The translations under genes were made by a program, and so were the position numbers. From an uncultured Ruminococcus sp. (GTDB lineage: Bacteria > Bacillota > Clostridia > Oscillospirales > Acutalibacteraceae): a stretch of 9,613 nucleotides of DNA. The stretch lies in NCBI GenBank assembly GCA_902783815.1, contig CACZSM010000213.1:1-9613 (forward strand). Reading direction: 5' to 3'. Shown here piece by piece: positions 1 to 6,955 of this stretch. Numbering within the stretch: the first letter of the stretch is position 1; each line of letters begins with the position of its first letter. Under the pieces are notes generated by a model. That model saw only the letters and a list, made by a program, of their open reading frames with translations. It ran no database searches and was not told the DNA's origin.

Positions 1-845
1 CAGAAGCTCTTGCTAAAGCTAAAGAACTGAAAGATGAATGTGAGAAAAAGATTAGAGAAAAGTGTATTACTTCTGAAAAGTATTATGAATATATTGTGGA
101 TGACTTGAAAAATCTTATTCTCGCTGAATACAATTTATCTGATGAAGAAATTATTGAAAGAACTGTAAAAAATACTTACACCAATTACAGAGTTGATAAT
201 ATAGTTGATAAGTACAAAGCAAAACATCGAGAAGTACCCGAAAAGGATCTTAGTGATCCAAGTATGGTCTATACAAATTTCAGGACAAAAGCCGCAAGAC
301 TGCTGTTATTCTATTATGACCTTGAACTCAGCGATGAAAAAATACTTGAAATGATAGAAATGCCTATTGAAAAATATCCTGATTATGCGTACCAGTTCAA
401 CTATATGTTCCCAAAGCAGGAATCAGAAATTGCCGGAATCGGAACATTAAATAAAATCACAAATACTGACTTGAAAGCTCTTGTCATGGATGTATTGAAC
501 CAGAACATACAAACTCCTCAGGAACGCATGAATTATTTTAGAGAAAAATTCCTTGATATGAAAGCTGATGCGGATCTGATTGTATTTGGCGGAAGCTCCG
601 GCGATACAGCATATTTCTTTACAAGCAGTGATGATATCAATGACAAGTATAATTCTCGGTTTATATTTGGTGGTGTTATGGAATCCCCATACGATTATTA
701 TAATTACAGTAGAATGAGTGTTTATTTGTTCGATAGAGATGAAAAAGGGGATATAATAGAAATTATTTATGATTTCTACCATCCCATTCTTATTACAAAT
801 CAGACAACTGAAGAAGAACTTGATATCTCTTATTTGGATAGCTAA
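1..845 (+). CDS. Hypothetical protein, C-terminal part (5' end outside the window)
   Basis: The reading frame is open from the first complete codon at position 3 to the TAA at 843-845, giving about 280 residues with no start that must be used inside the window. A GTG at 96 is possible, but the frame continues upstream through a Lys/Glu-rich, probably helical stretch (EALAKAKELKDECEKKIREK), so the gene most likely begins left of the window. I do not recognise the family. What can be seen is a charged helical N-terminal part, many acidic and aromatic residues, and a C-terminal third rich in Tyr, Phe and Asp with a Gly/Ser stretch (FGGSSGDTAYFF) that looks like a beta-rich globular domain. No transmembrane helix, signal peptide or catalytic motif is apparent in the visible part. 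The gene is visibly A+T-richer than the genes from 1256 onward and lies next to repeats, which fits an accessory or acquired gene, but this is inference. A hairpin terminator follows at once. Confidence 0.8.
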   Translation, partial: EALAKAKELKDECEKKIREKCITSEKYYEYIVDDLKNLILAEYNLSDEEIIERTVKNTYTNYRVDNIVDKYKAKHREVPEKDLSDPSMVYTNFRTKAARLLLFYYDLELSDEKILEMIEMPIEKYPDYAYQFNYMFPKQESEIAGIGTLNKITNTDLKALVMDVLNQNIQTPQERMNYFREKFLDMKADADLIVFGGSSGDTAYFFTSSDDINDKYNSRFIFGGVMESPYDYYNYSRMSVYLFDRDEKGDIIEIIYDFYHPILITNQTTEEELDISYLDS

Positions 846-890
846 AATTTCCCCCCACCGTCCCACCGCCGGTGGGGGACAAAATTTTTT
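844..890 (+). terminator. Rho-independent terminator after the hypothetical gene
   Basis: CCCCCACCG (852-860) pairs perfectly with CGGTGGGGG (870-878) around a 9-nt loop and is followed by TTTTTT (885-890). The flanking AAAATTT (844-850) and AAATTTT (882-888) can extend the stem past a small bulge. CCCACC (862-867) could instead pair with GGTGGG (871-876) around a 3-nt loop. It overlaps the stop codon of the preceding gene. The A-rich left side means it might also work on the opposite strand. Confidence 0.8.
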
Positions 891-894
891 CAGT

Positions 895-991
895 GAATAA
901 CGAATAGAGAATAACGAATAGTTTGGAGTTAGGAGTGTGGAGTTAGGAGTGTGGAGTCACACCACTATTCATTATTATCTATTCGTTTTTC
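895..991. repeat. Long imperfect inverted repeat (MITE-like or hairpin element)
   Basis: The left arm 895-921 and the right arm 965-991 are complementary over 27 nt with 3 mismatches, enclosing 43 nt. The left arm is itself a tandem duplication of GAATAACGAATAG (895-907 and 909-921). The interior holds a second tandem repeat and a small hairpin, GTGTG (949-953) with CACAC (958-962) around GAGT. No transposase gene is associated. It lies between the terminator of the upstream gene and the promoter of ybaK, as expected of a non-autonomous intergenic repeat. Confidence 0.65.
925..957. repeat. Tandem 14-bp repeat, about 2.4 copies
   Basis: The unit GGAGTTAGGAGTGT occurs at 925-938 and 939-952 with a partial third copy GGAGT at 953-957. 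The copies are identical. The neighbouring duplication at 895-921 also has a 14-bp period (13-bp unit plus one base), so the two tandem arrays share the same spacing though not the same sequence. Confidence 0.85.
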
Positions 992-1019
992 TCTATTCTC
1001 TACTTCTGTCGCCACCGCA

Positions 1020-1049
1020 CCGCAAAGCGGCATCGTCAGCTTTGCTGAC
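1020..1049. repeat. Two adjacent short hairpins with complementary loops
   Basis: CCGC (1020-1023) pairs with GCGG (1027-1030) around AAA, and GTCAGC (1035-1040) pairs with GCTGAC (1044-1049) around TTT. As an alternative, GCAAAGC (1022-1028) can pair with GCTTTGC (1039-1045), which excludes both hairpins. The arrangement may be a palindromic repeat core or a structured transcript. It has no T-run and so is not a terminator. Confidence 0.5.
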
Positions 1050-1160
1050 ATGGAGAAATTACCTGACTCTTTTACTTTCATGTATGTTACTGACTACAAT
1101 TAAGCTCCAGAAGCTGCGCAGGAGGAACATACGCACACGGGAAACTGTGTTGGGGGAACA

Positions 1161-1189
1161 TTGACAGGAGGGGTAGTAGGAGGTATAAT
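1161..1189 (+). promoter_or_regulatory. Consensus sigma-A type promoter for ybaK
   Basis: TTGACA (1161-1166) is separated by exactly 17 nt from TATAAT (1184-1189); both hexamers match the vegetative consensus completely. Transcription should begin near 1196, leaving an untranslated leader of about 60 nt before ybaK. In the leader GTGAAAA (1201-1207) can pair with TTTTCAC (1222-1228) around a 14-nt loop, a weak hairpin. The promoter may also serve the MoxR operon, because there is no clear terminator between ybaK and moxR. Confidence 0.85.
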
Positions 1190-1255
1190 ATATTACAGGA
1201 GTGAAAAAAAGGGAATGGAGCTTTTCACTTATTATAAAAAGAAAGCGGTTTTAGT

Positions 1256-1738
1256 ATGGGTAAGGAAAATAAAACAAACGCTATGCGGAAACTTGATAGT
1301 ATGAAAATAGCGTATGAGGAACATTACTACGAAGGCGCAATAGCCGGTACGGATGTCGCAAAAGAACTCGGTGAAGATCCGGACAGTGTTTTTAAAACTC
1401 TTGTGACTGTCGCCAAAAGCGGTGAACACTATGTTTTTCTTGTACCGGTCTGCAAAGAACTGGATCTCAAAAAAGCAGCTTCAGCTGTCGGAGAAAAATC
1501 TGTATCAATGCTGAAATCGAAGGATCTTTTGCCGCTGACAGGCTATATTCATGGTGGTTGTTCGCCCATTGGAATGAAAAAGCTTTTCCGTACAACTTTG
1601 CATAAAACAGCGGAAGGAATGGATACGATTTTTTGCAGCGGCGGCAGGATAGGCTTTCAGATAGAGCTTTCTCCGGATGATCTGAAAAAGGTAATACCAT
1701 TTCAGTATGCGGATATAGTCAGGGAGTCAGACGAATAG
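1256..1738 (+). CDS. ybaK: YbaK/EbsC-type Cys-tRNA(Pro) deacylase
   Basis: This 160-residue protein has the full length and pattern of the YbaK/EbsC family. Family members hydrolyse Cys-tRNA(Pro), a mischarging product of prolyl-tRNA synthetase, in the cytoplasm and so protect translation fidelity. The sequence shows the N-terminal KTNAMRKLD segment typical of the family, a VFKTLV motif whose Lys47 matches the essential Lys of characterised YbaK proteins (Lys46 in the Haemophilus and Escherichia enzymes), the KELDLKKAASAVGEKSV segment (67-83), the GCSPIG loop (101-106) and the SGGRIGFQ segment (128-135). The ATG at 1256 is chosen because the family usually carries these first residues, although the ribosome site upstream (GAAAG at 1241-1245) is weak; ATG 1283 would remove conserved sequence. 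The gene follows a consensus promoter and lies 48 nt before moxR, perhaps co-transcribed with it. A role in tRNA editing is well supported by family knowledge; any link with the MoxR unit is only positional. Confidence 0.93.
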   Translation: MGKENKTNAMRKLDSMKIAYEEHYYEGAIAGTDVAKELGEDPDSVFKTLVTVAKSGEHYVFLVPVCKELDLKKAASAVGEKSVSMLKSKDLLPLTGYIHGGCSPIGMKKLFRTTLHKTAEGMDTIFCSGGRIGFQIELSPDDLKKVIPFQYADIVRESDE

Positions 1739-1746
1739 TAAAAAAC

Positions 1747-1768
1747 GCATCCGCTATAATACGGATGT
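1747..1768 (+). other. Small hairpin between ybaK and moxR
   Basis: CATCCG (1748-1753) pairs with CGGATG (1762-1767) around the loop CTATAATA, and G1747 with T1768 could add a wobble pair. There is no T-run directly after the stem, so it is a poor terminator candidate. The loop contains TATAAT (1755-1760), but the hexamer 17 nt upstream (CGAATA at 1732-1737) resembles a -35 box only weakly. It could be an attenuating or processing hairpin or an internal promoter of low strength. Confidence 0.35.
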
Positions 1769-1771
1769 CTG

Positions 1772-1778
1772 AAAGGAG
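1772..1778 (+). promoter_or_regulatory. Shine-Dalgarno site that sets the moxR TTG start
   Basis: AAAGGAG ends 8 nt before the TTG at 1787, ideal spacing for initiation. No ATG or GTG lies in this frame near the expected N-terminus of the protein, so the strong site supports the rare TTG start. Confidence 0.8.
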
Positions 1779-1786
1779 TTTTTGTT

Positions 1787-2737
1787 TTGCTGGAACTTAA
1801 CGAAAAGGCGCATCAGGTGCTTAAAGAGGTAAATAAGGTAATACTTGGTAAGGAAAAGGAAATACAGGAGGTAATGACAGCCTTTCTTGCAAATGGTCAT
1901 GTACTGCTTGAGGATATCCCCGGAGTCGGAAAAACTACGCTTGCAAATGCTTTTTCCGCAGCTATGACTCTGGACTGTAAAAGAGTACAGTTCACACCGG
2001 ATGTAATGCCCTCTGACCTGACAGGTTTTTCTGTCTATAGACGGGATCAGGATAAATTCGTATATCAGCCTGGAAGCGTATTCTGTAATCTGCTGCTTGC
2101 AGATGAAATAAACAGGACATCACCGAAAACACAGTCGGCACTGCTGGAGGTAATGGAGGAAAGAAAGGTGTCTGCGGAGGGTATAACAAGACCTGTGCCG
2201 GATCCATTTCTCGTAATTGCAACGCAGAACCCTTCGGGAACAAGTGGAACTCAGTTCCTGCCTGATGCGCAGATAGACAGATTTATGATAAATATGTCGA
2301 TCGGCTACCCGGACTTCAAAAGTGAGCTTGAAATAGCAAAAACAGTCGGTAAGGAAGCAAGAGTATCAGCAGTATCTCCCGTACTGGATGCAAAGACACT
2401 TGTACAGATGCAGGATGATGTACATAATATCTATATCAAGGATGAAGTATATAATTATATGCTTCAGCTTGTTACCGCTACAAGAAATCACCAGCATATA
2501 CAAAGAGGTGCAAGTCCCCGAGCTACAATTGCACTTGTAATGATGTCTAAGGCGGCAGCGTGGCTCAGCGGACGGGAATTCGTTATTCCTACGGATGTAC
2601 AGACTCAGCTGCCGTTTGTTATGACACACCGAATAAAGCTGAATTCTGCGGCAAAAATGTCCGGAATATCGAAGAATGAGGTTATACAGAATATAGTAAA
2701 ATCTGTAGAGCTGCCGTATATGGGTGCAAAAAAATGA
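1787..2737 (+). CDS. moxR: MoxR-family AAA+ ATPase
   Basis: The 316-residue product is a complete MoxR-type AAA+ ATPase. The Walker A motif is DIPGVGKTT (43-51, Lys49), the Walker B motif is LLLADEINR (102-110, Asp106 and Glu107), sensor 1 is in ATQNP (Asn148), the probable arginine finger is Arg165 in QIDRF, and sensor 2 is in GASPRA (Arg245). The C-terminal helical lid follows to the end. Family members are cytoplasmic ATPases thought to act as chaperones for assembly or activation of partner proteins, often with von Willebrand-like DUF58 proteins; here a DUF58 gene follows directly. The start is TTG with a strong AAAGGAG site. The stop TGA (2735-2737) overlaps the ATG of the next gene (ATGA), so translation is probably coupled. 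The last sense codons form A_AAA_AAA in frame just before the stop, a potential -1 slippery site. The family call is very secure; the client protein is inferred. Confidence 0.95.
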   Translation: MLELNEKAHQVLKEVNKVILGKEKEIQEVMTAFLANGHVLLEDIPGVGKTTLANAFSAAMTLDCKRVQFTPDVMPSDLTGFSVYRRDQDKFVYQPGSVFCNLLLADEINRTSPKTQSALLEVMEERKVSAEGITRPVPDPFLVIATQNPSGTSGTQFLPDAQIDRFMINMSIGYPDFKSELEIAKTVGKEARVSAVSPVLDAKTLVQMQDDVHNIYIKDEVYNYMLQLVTATRNHQHIQRGASPRATIALVMMSKAAAWLSGREFVIPTDVQTQLPFVMTHRIKLNSAAKMSGISKNEVIQNIVKSVELPYMGAKK

Positions 2738-3837
2738 TAAAGGCTATTGTTACACTTATGGTTCTTGCTGCAACATGGTATTTTGCCGGAATGAACTCTC
2801 GTGCGCCTATGATGATCGTAATGATAGGAGGTATTATTTTCCTTATTGTTACGGGTATTATTTCAATAGTGCTTGCAAGAAGAATGAAGGTGAAGATTCC
2901 TGAGCAGAAAAATGTTATGTATAAAAACGCTGAGATACCGTTTTCCTTTGAGGTCATGACAAATACAAAACTTCCGATAAATAAATACTGCCTTGATTTT
3001 ACGATGCAGTATGCAGCAGATAAAAAGATAAAAACCCGTAAAAGATTTTTCGGCAGCGCCGGTATAATGTCAAAAGGGGAGTCTGAAAAGGCAGAATACT
3101 ATTTCACTCCGCCGTACAGCGGAAAAATAAGGATAACTGTAAAAAGGGTAGTAGTTTTTGACTATCTGGCGATATATGCAAGCTCCAGGAGAGTCCGTGA
3201 CTGTACCGGAGAGGTCGCAATAATACCCTATCCGAAAAAACTCAGGATAGACCTTCCGGGTATAGGTATTTATTCTGAAGAACCTGTTACAGAAACTTCC
3301 TCGGATGAAAGAGGAGAGGATCATTCGGAAATAAGACAGGTAAGGGAATATCAGCCCGGAGATCTTATTCGTCATATCCACCATAATTATACCGCAAGGA
3401 CACAAACCCTCTGGGTAAGGGAATACCAGAAGGAAAATGACTATATTTTTGATTTGATCCTTGATACCTCGGCGGATGAAAACGCTGATGCGGAAGTAAT
3501 GGACGCCTTTTTTGAGATAGTAAGCTCCGTAGTGGATACTCTTGCAGGGATGGATGTAATACTGAGAGTATATTGGTATGATCCTGATTTAAAGGGTATG
3601 AGACTTCATACGGTAGAAAGCAGTGATGACTGTACGAATATGATGGGAGAGCTTATATTAAGCAGTGGAATAGTAAGCGCCGCAACATTTGCAAATGCTA
3701 CCGGAGGCAGGGAAATGAAAGGCTTTGTGATAAATAATAAACTGGAATGGATGTTCATGGATGAGCCGGTATTCCGTTTTACAAAGGATAGCTTTGAAAG
3801 TGAGCTTAGGGACAATGCTTTTGACTTACGGGGGTGA
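2734..3837 (+). CDS. DUF58 membrane protein, MoxR partner
   Basis: The 367-residue protein has two N-terminal hydrophobic segments (about 4-20 and 26-48) followed by a basic stretch, and then a soluble part with a DUF58 domain. The DUF58 signature REYQPGDLIRHIH (204-216) followed by ARTQTLWVREYQ (221-232) is clear, as is the start of a von Willebrand A-like fold, FDLILDTSADE (239-249), in which the metal-site motif is degenerate compared with DxSxS. In most relatives the signature reads IHW; here His217 replaces the Trp. By the usual reading of the family it is membrane-anchored and works with a MoxR ATPase, which is encoded just upstream; the function of these pairs is poorly known. The ATG overlaps the moxR stop by four bases and has no good Shine-Dalgarno site, so expression probably depends on termination-reinitiation. 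The stop overlaps the GTG of the transglutaminase gene. The annotation is secure at family level only. Confidence 0.92.
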   Translation: MIKAIVTLMVLAATWYFAGMNSRAPMMIVMIGGIIFLIVTGIISIVLARRMKVKIPEQKNVMYKNAEIPFSFEVMTNTKLPINKYCLDFTMQYAADKKIKTRKRFFGSAGIMSKGESEKAEYYFTPPYSGKIRITVKRVVVFDYLAIYASSRRVRDCTGEVAIIPYPKKLRIDLPGIGIYSEEPVTETSSDERGEDHSEIRQVREYQPGDLIRHIHHNYTARTQTLWVREYQKENDYIFDLILDTSADENADAEVMDAFFEIVSSVVDTLAGMDVILRVYWYDPDLKGMRLHTVESSDDCTNMMGELILSSGIVSAATFANATGGREMKGFVINNKLEWMFMDEPVFRFTKDSFESELRDNAFDLRG

Positions 3838-6800
3838 GTGACATAAAACGACAAAAGAAAATCGTGATATCCACGCAGAGAAAAAAGCTGACAAGAAAAG
3901 AAAAAAAGGAAGCTGAAAAACAAAGAAAAACTCCGGATAACTCGCCGCTGCTTTTAGTGATATATCTGCTCGGAATGACAGGCATTTTTATCGGTCTTAA
4001 TGATATGATGGAGCTGTCATTCGGTATATCCCTGATTGTAATGGGATATTTCTGTGTGCTTACGACTTTGATGTGGTATGTGAATTTCTATCATAGGAAA
4101 AGATTTGTTTTTTTTACTTTGGGTACTGTGGCAGTGACTGTCATACTTGTCGGGGTAATGATAATTACTGTGCTGAGAAGCAATGACATTTCATTTCTTT
4201 ACAAGGGCTTTGATGAAATGGATAAGACATATCTGGTGATAATCATGGGACTTATGTTGTCGATAATGTCTTATATACTGTTTGCGCTGGAATTCGTTGT
4301 AAGGAAGCATAATCTTATTTTTCTGGTATGTGCAGCTGTTGTAATGCTGGGACCTCTGGTAAATATCAGACTGAATATGTTTGCGATCACCTGTATTGTT
4401 GTGTTCCAGTTCGGATTTATGGCTCTGAATATGACAGACCGCTCGTACAAAAAAATATTCAATGTCAGAAACAGGGCAAAGACAGCAGCTGTTACAGTAG
4501 CAGTTATAGCTGCGCTTCTGCTGATATCATTTGTACCGGCTGTCATAATCGAAAAAACAAATGAATCAAAAATGTTCAGACAGGTATATCAGGCGGATGC
4601 TTATTTGCAGGATGTCCTGATGAATATGGATCTTGGTATCAATACGGATTTTGTAAATGGTATTGTAAGCCGTGGAAACAATCATCAGACGGGAAATAAG
4701 GTCATGGATTTCTATACGGAAAAAAAGCCGGATAAAGAAAATATGTATCTTCCCACATTCTATGGAAAAGAATATGATGGCTATTCGTGGTCGCCTGCTA
4801 TTACTTTGGGATACAGCACTCCGGCAGATCAATTTTGCTACCGTGAGGAATTTGTGGATAATATACTCCAGACTATGATAAACGAGGGTTCAATGTATTC
4901 CGAAGAGACCATCGAATATGTTTCTTTTTACCAGGACAGGTATCGTGATTTTTACAATGATCTTTTACAAAAGCCGGTAGGCTATGACCTTGGCGGCAAT
5001 TACTATTACTATAATCCCGACGGGGGAAGGCTGCTCATGAGATCTCCGGAAAACAGAAAAAACGGGGAAAGCGTACAGGTTGACCATGTAAGCGTAAATA
5101 CAATGACAAATTTCGTTGAAAGAGTTATTCCTGTCAGCATTGTTGAATATAACGGTAAACTCCGGGAATTCTGGATAAACGAAAATCTTGATTGCTACTA
5201 TAAAGAATATAATGATTTTTATAAGTGTTTTGATCCTGTATTCGTAGATAAGGAGGAAATGAAGAATATCATTTATAATGACGGCGGTAATCCGGATATA
5301 ATAGATGATGAATCCTTCTGGGATTTTGGCGCTGTAAAGGAATACAGCAGTGTTTTTACATATAACTGTTACTACAATGAAGACTATGATCTTTACTTTT
5401 TGATAAGCAATAATCTGTACATTGAGGTGTACAATTCCAAAGATGATCTGGATGAGGGAAAAGGATTTTCACTTACAAGCGGCTCATTTGAAATGGTAGA
5501 TAGTTACCTGTCAGATACCTTTGTCAGTGAGGACGGCACAAGATTTTCTGCCGGTCTGCTCAGCAATATTTACTGCTCTGACCTTGTCGCAAGCATCTAT
5601 GCAAATTACGGCAATTACGGAAAAAGAATGAAAGAAATAATGGAAAGCGGCGATGAAACCTACTATTATGTGAGCAGCAACAGTGATGAAACAAAATTCT
5701 TTGTGAACTATACATTTTGGGGAAATTCATACAGATTTACTGCCCCCTACTACTCAACAAAAAGTATAGGTGATATGATGTTCAGCGGCGAATATATGGG
5801 TACATACTATCCTCTTGACAGTGTGGATATGTCCGAAGTATGGGATGACCCTAATATTCCGGAAATGCCGATGTATAAGCGCTTTATTGACCTTTATGAG
5901 CGCAGTATAAAGGGGAACTATACGCAATGTGACCGCAAACGCTTTCCTACGCTTTCAAAGCTGTGTGAGGAAACGCCTCTTGAATCTCTGAATGAGGTAA
6001 CAACATTTATTCTCTATACTTTGCAGAATCATGCGACCTATTCAAGAACTCCCGGAGCAGTACCATTCAATAAGGAAACCGTCGAATACTTCCTTTTTGA
6101 AAATCATAGGGGCTATTGTGTACATTATGCAACAGCTGCCGCAATGATGTACAGAATGTACGGAATACCTGCAAGATATGTTACAGGGTATGCCGTACCG
6201 AAAAGCTCATTCAGGGCGATTGATTCAAAAATCGAAAATTATTGGGAAAAGTCTGAAATTACTGATCGCTACGCTCATGCCTGGGTCGAGATATTCCTCA
6301 CAGATTACGGCTGGGTGCCTGTTGAAATGACTCCCTCCACTCTTGGTACGGTTTCGGCATCCTATCCTGGATATGACTACATGGAAATGATGCGTATTAT
6401 GCATGAGCATGGGTGGAAATTCAGGAGTGTGGAGGATTACACCGCAGGACGCATGAGCGATGATAATGGCGCAGCTGCGCAGGGTGGCTGGAATCTTGAT
6501 ATTGAAAACGGCTGGATATATGCAGTAGTGGGAGCTGTTGTTCTTCTGGCAGGAACAGTGCTGTTCTTTGTTTTCAGAAGAAATTACATCATCAGAAATA
6601 TTGACAATATGAACTGCCGCAGACTTTTTGACAGAATGATAACAGCTCTGCATTTTTCAGGAACTTTGCCTGATATGAATGGATCGGAGCTTGATTTTTC
6701 TGAAAAGGTATGCAGCATACTGCCGACACTTGACAAGGGTGAAATGGACAGGGTAATAGATATACTTCTTATAGATAATTACTCTGAAAAAAGTACGGAC

Positions 6801-6914
6801 GGTACTCAGAGGGATATCGTTAAGGAGATGAGCAAAAAAATAACTCAGATATTATACGAAAATATGAAATGGTACAGAAAGCCCATATATAAGTTTATAA
6901 AGGCGCTGATATGA
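3834..6914 (+). CDS. Membrane-anchored transglutaminase-like protein (TgpA-like), very long
   Basis: The 1026-residue product begins with a Lys/Arg-rich cytoplasmic tail (5-33), then about seven hydrophobic segments (roughly 37-55, 61-84, 90-113, 132-155, 160-177, 181-199 and 215-238), a very large outside region (239-892), one further membrane helix (893-915) and a cytoplasmic tail of about 110 residues. The transglutaminase-like core is at about 720-835: Cys762 in HRGYCVHYA, the YGIPARYVTGY segment (776-786) and His815 in YAHAWVE. The third triad position is Glu831 in WVPVEMTPS, where Asp is common. This order resembles TgpA-type proteins (membrane domain, transglutaminase domain, C-terminal helix and tail), but those are usually near 650-750 residues; the extra length is a Tyr- and Asp-rich insert at about 240-690. 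It starts at GTG within a GTGA overlap with the DUF58 gene. Together with MoxR and DUF58 it probably forms an envelope-associated complex. Substrate and reaction (cross-linking or proteolysis) cannot be told from the sequence. Confidence 0.9.
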   Translation: MSDIKRQKKIVISTQRKKLTRKEKKEAEKQRKTPDNSPLLLVIYLLGMTGIFIGLNDMMELSFGISLIVMGYFCVLTTLMWYVNFYHRKRFVFFTLGTVAVTVILVGVMIITVLRSNDISFLYKGFDEMDKTYLVIIMGLMLSIMSYILFALEFVVRKHNLIFLVCAAVVMLGPLVNIRLNMFAITCIVVFQFGFMALNMTDRSYKKIFNVRNRAKTAAVTVAVIAALLLISFVPAVIIEKTNESKMFRQVYQADAYLQDVLMNMDLGINTDFVNGIVSRGNNHQTGNKVMDFYTEKKPDKENMYLPTFYGKEYDGYSWSPAITLGYSTPADQFCYREEFVDNILQTMINEGSMYSEETIEYVSFYQDRYRDFYNDLLQKPVGYDLGGNYYYYNPDGGRLLMRSPENRKNGESVQVDHVSVNTMTNFVERVIPVSIVEYNGKLREFWINENLDCYYKEYNDFYKCFDPVFVDKEEMKNIIYNDGGNPDIIDDESFWDFGAVKEYSSVFTYNCYYNEDYDLYFLISNNLYIEVYNSKDDLDEGKGFSLTSGSFEMVDSYLSDTFVSEDGTRFSAGLLSNIYCSDLVASIYANYGNYGKRMKEIMESGDETYYYVSSNSDETKFFVNYTFWGNSYRFTAPYYSTKSIGDMMFSGEYMGTYYPLDSVDMSEVWDDPNIPEMPMYKRFIDLYERSIKGNYTQCDRKRFPTLSKLCEETPLESLNEVTTFILYTLQNHATYSRTPGAVPFNKETVEYFLFENHRGYCVHYATAAAMMYRMYGIPARYVTGYAVPKSSFRAIDSKIENYWEKSEITDRYAHAWVEIFLTDYGWVPVEMTPSTLGTVSASYPGYDYMEMMRIMHEHGWKFRSVEDYTAGRMSDDNGAAAQGGWNLDIENGWIYAVVGAVVLLAGTVLFFVFRRNYIIRNIDNMNCRRLFDRMITALHFSGTLPDMNGSELDFSEKVCSILPTLDKGEMDRVIDILLIDNYSEKSTDGTQRDIVKEMSKKITQILYENMKWYRKPIYKFIKALI

Positions 6915-6924
6915 GTGCCCGGAG

Positions 6925-6955
6925 ATGACATTTTTTCCGCTCTCATGGGTATAAT
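6925..6955 (+). promoter_or_regulatory. Probable promoter of the yqzL-recO cluster
   Basis: ATGACA (6925-6930; five of six bases match TTGACA) lies 19 nt before a perfect TATAAT (6950-6955). The spacer is longer than the preferred 17 nt, so the promoter may be weak. The 14-mer GGTATAATATATTA around the -10 box (6948-6961) is identical to that of the ybaK promoter (1182-1195). The predicted leader to the yqzL start is about 50 nt. Confidence 0.6.

Noticed and set aside
96..98. GTG as the start of the first gene
   Set aside because: The same frame stays open to the left edge with protein-like sequence and there is no good ribosome site, so the gene is treated as 5'-truncated by the window.
447..866. 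139-residue reading frame on the minus strand
   Set aside because: It is antisense to the first gene, starts within the terminator stem and has no ribosome site or recognisable domain.
895..957. Short tandem repeats considered as a CRISPR array
   Set aside because: The copies are contiguous or separated by one base, with no spacers and no cas genes.
937..1164. 75-residue + strand reading frame in the intergenic region
   Set aside because: It runs through the tandem and inverted repeats and ends at the promoter -35 box. It has no convincing ribosome site and its composition is that of translated repeats, so it is not counted as a gene.
3830..3837. Frameshift site at the DUF58-transglutaminase junction
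   Set aside because: A run of five G precedes the stop, but the codons CGG GGG do not form a tandem slippery heptamer; ordinary coupled reinitiation explains the GTGA overlap.
6225..6653. 142-residue reading frame on the minus strand
   Set aside because: It lies fully opposite the transglutaminase gene, whose conserved catalytic motifs prove the + strand frame.
6911..6946. Possible terminator after the transglutaminase gene
   Set aside because: ATGAG and CTCAT pair distantly with a short inner stem, but the T-run lies in the loop rather than after the stem, and the sequence overlaps the downstream promoter.
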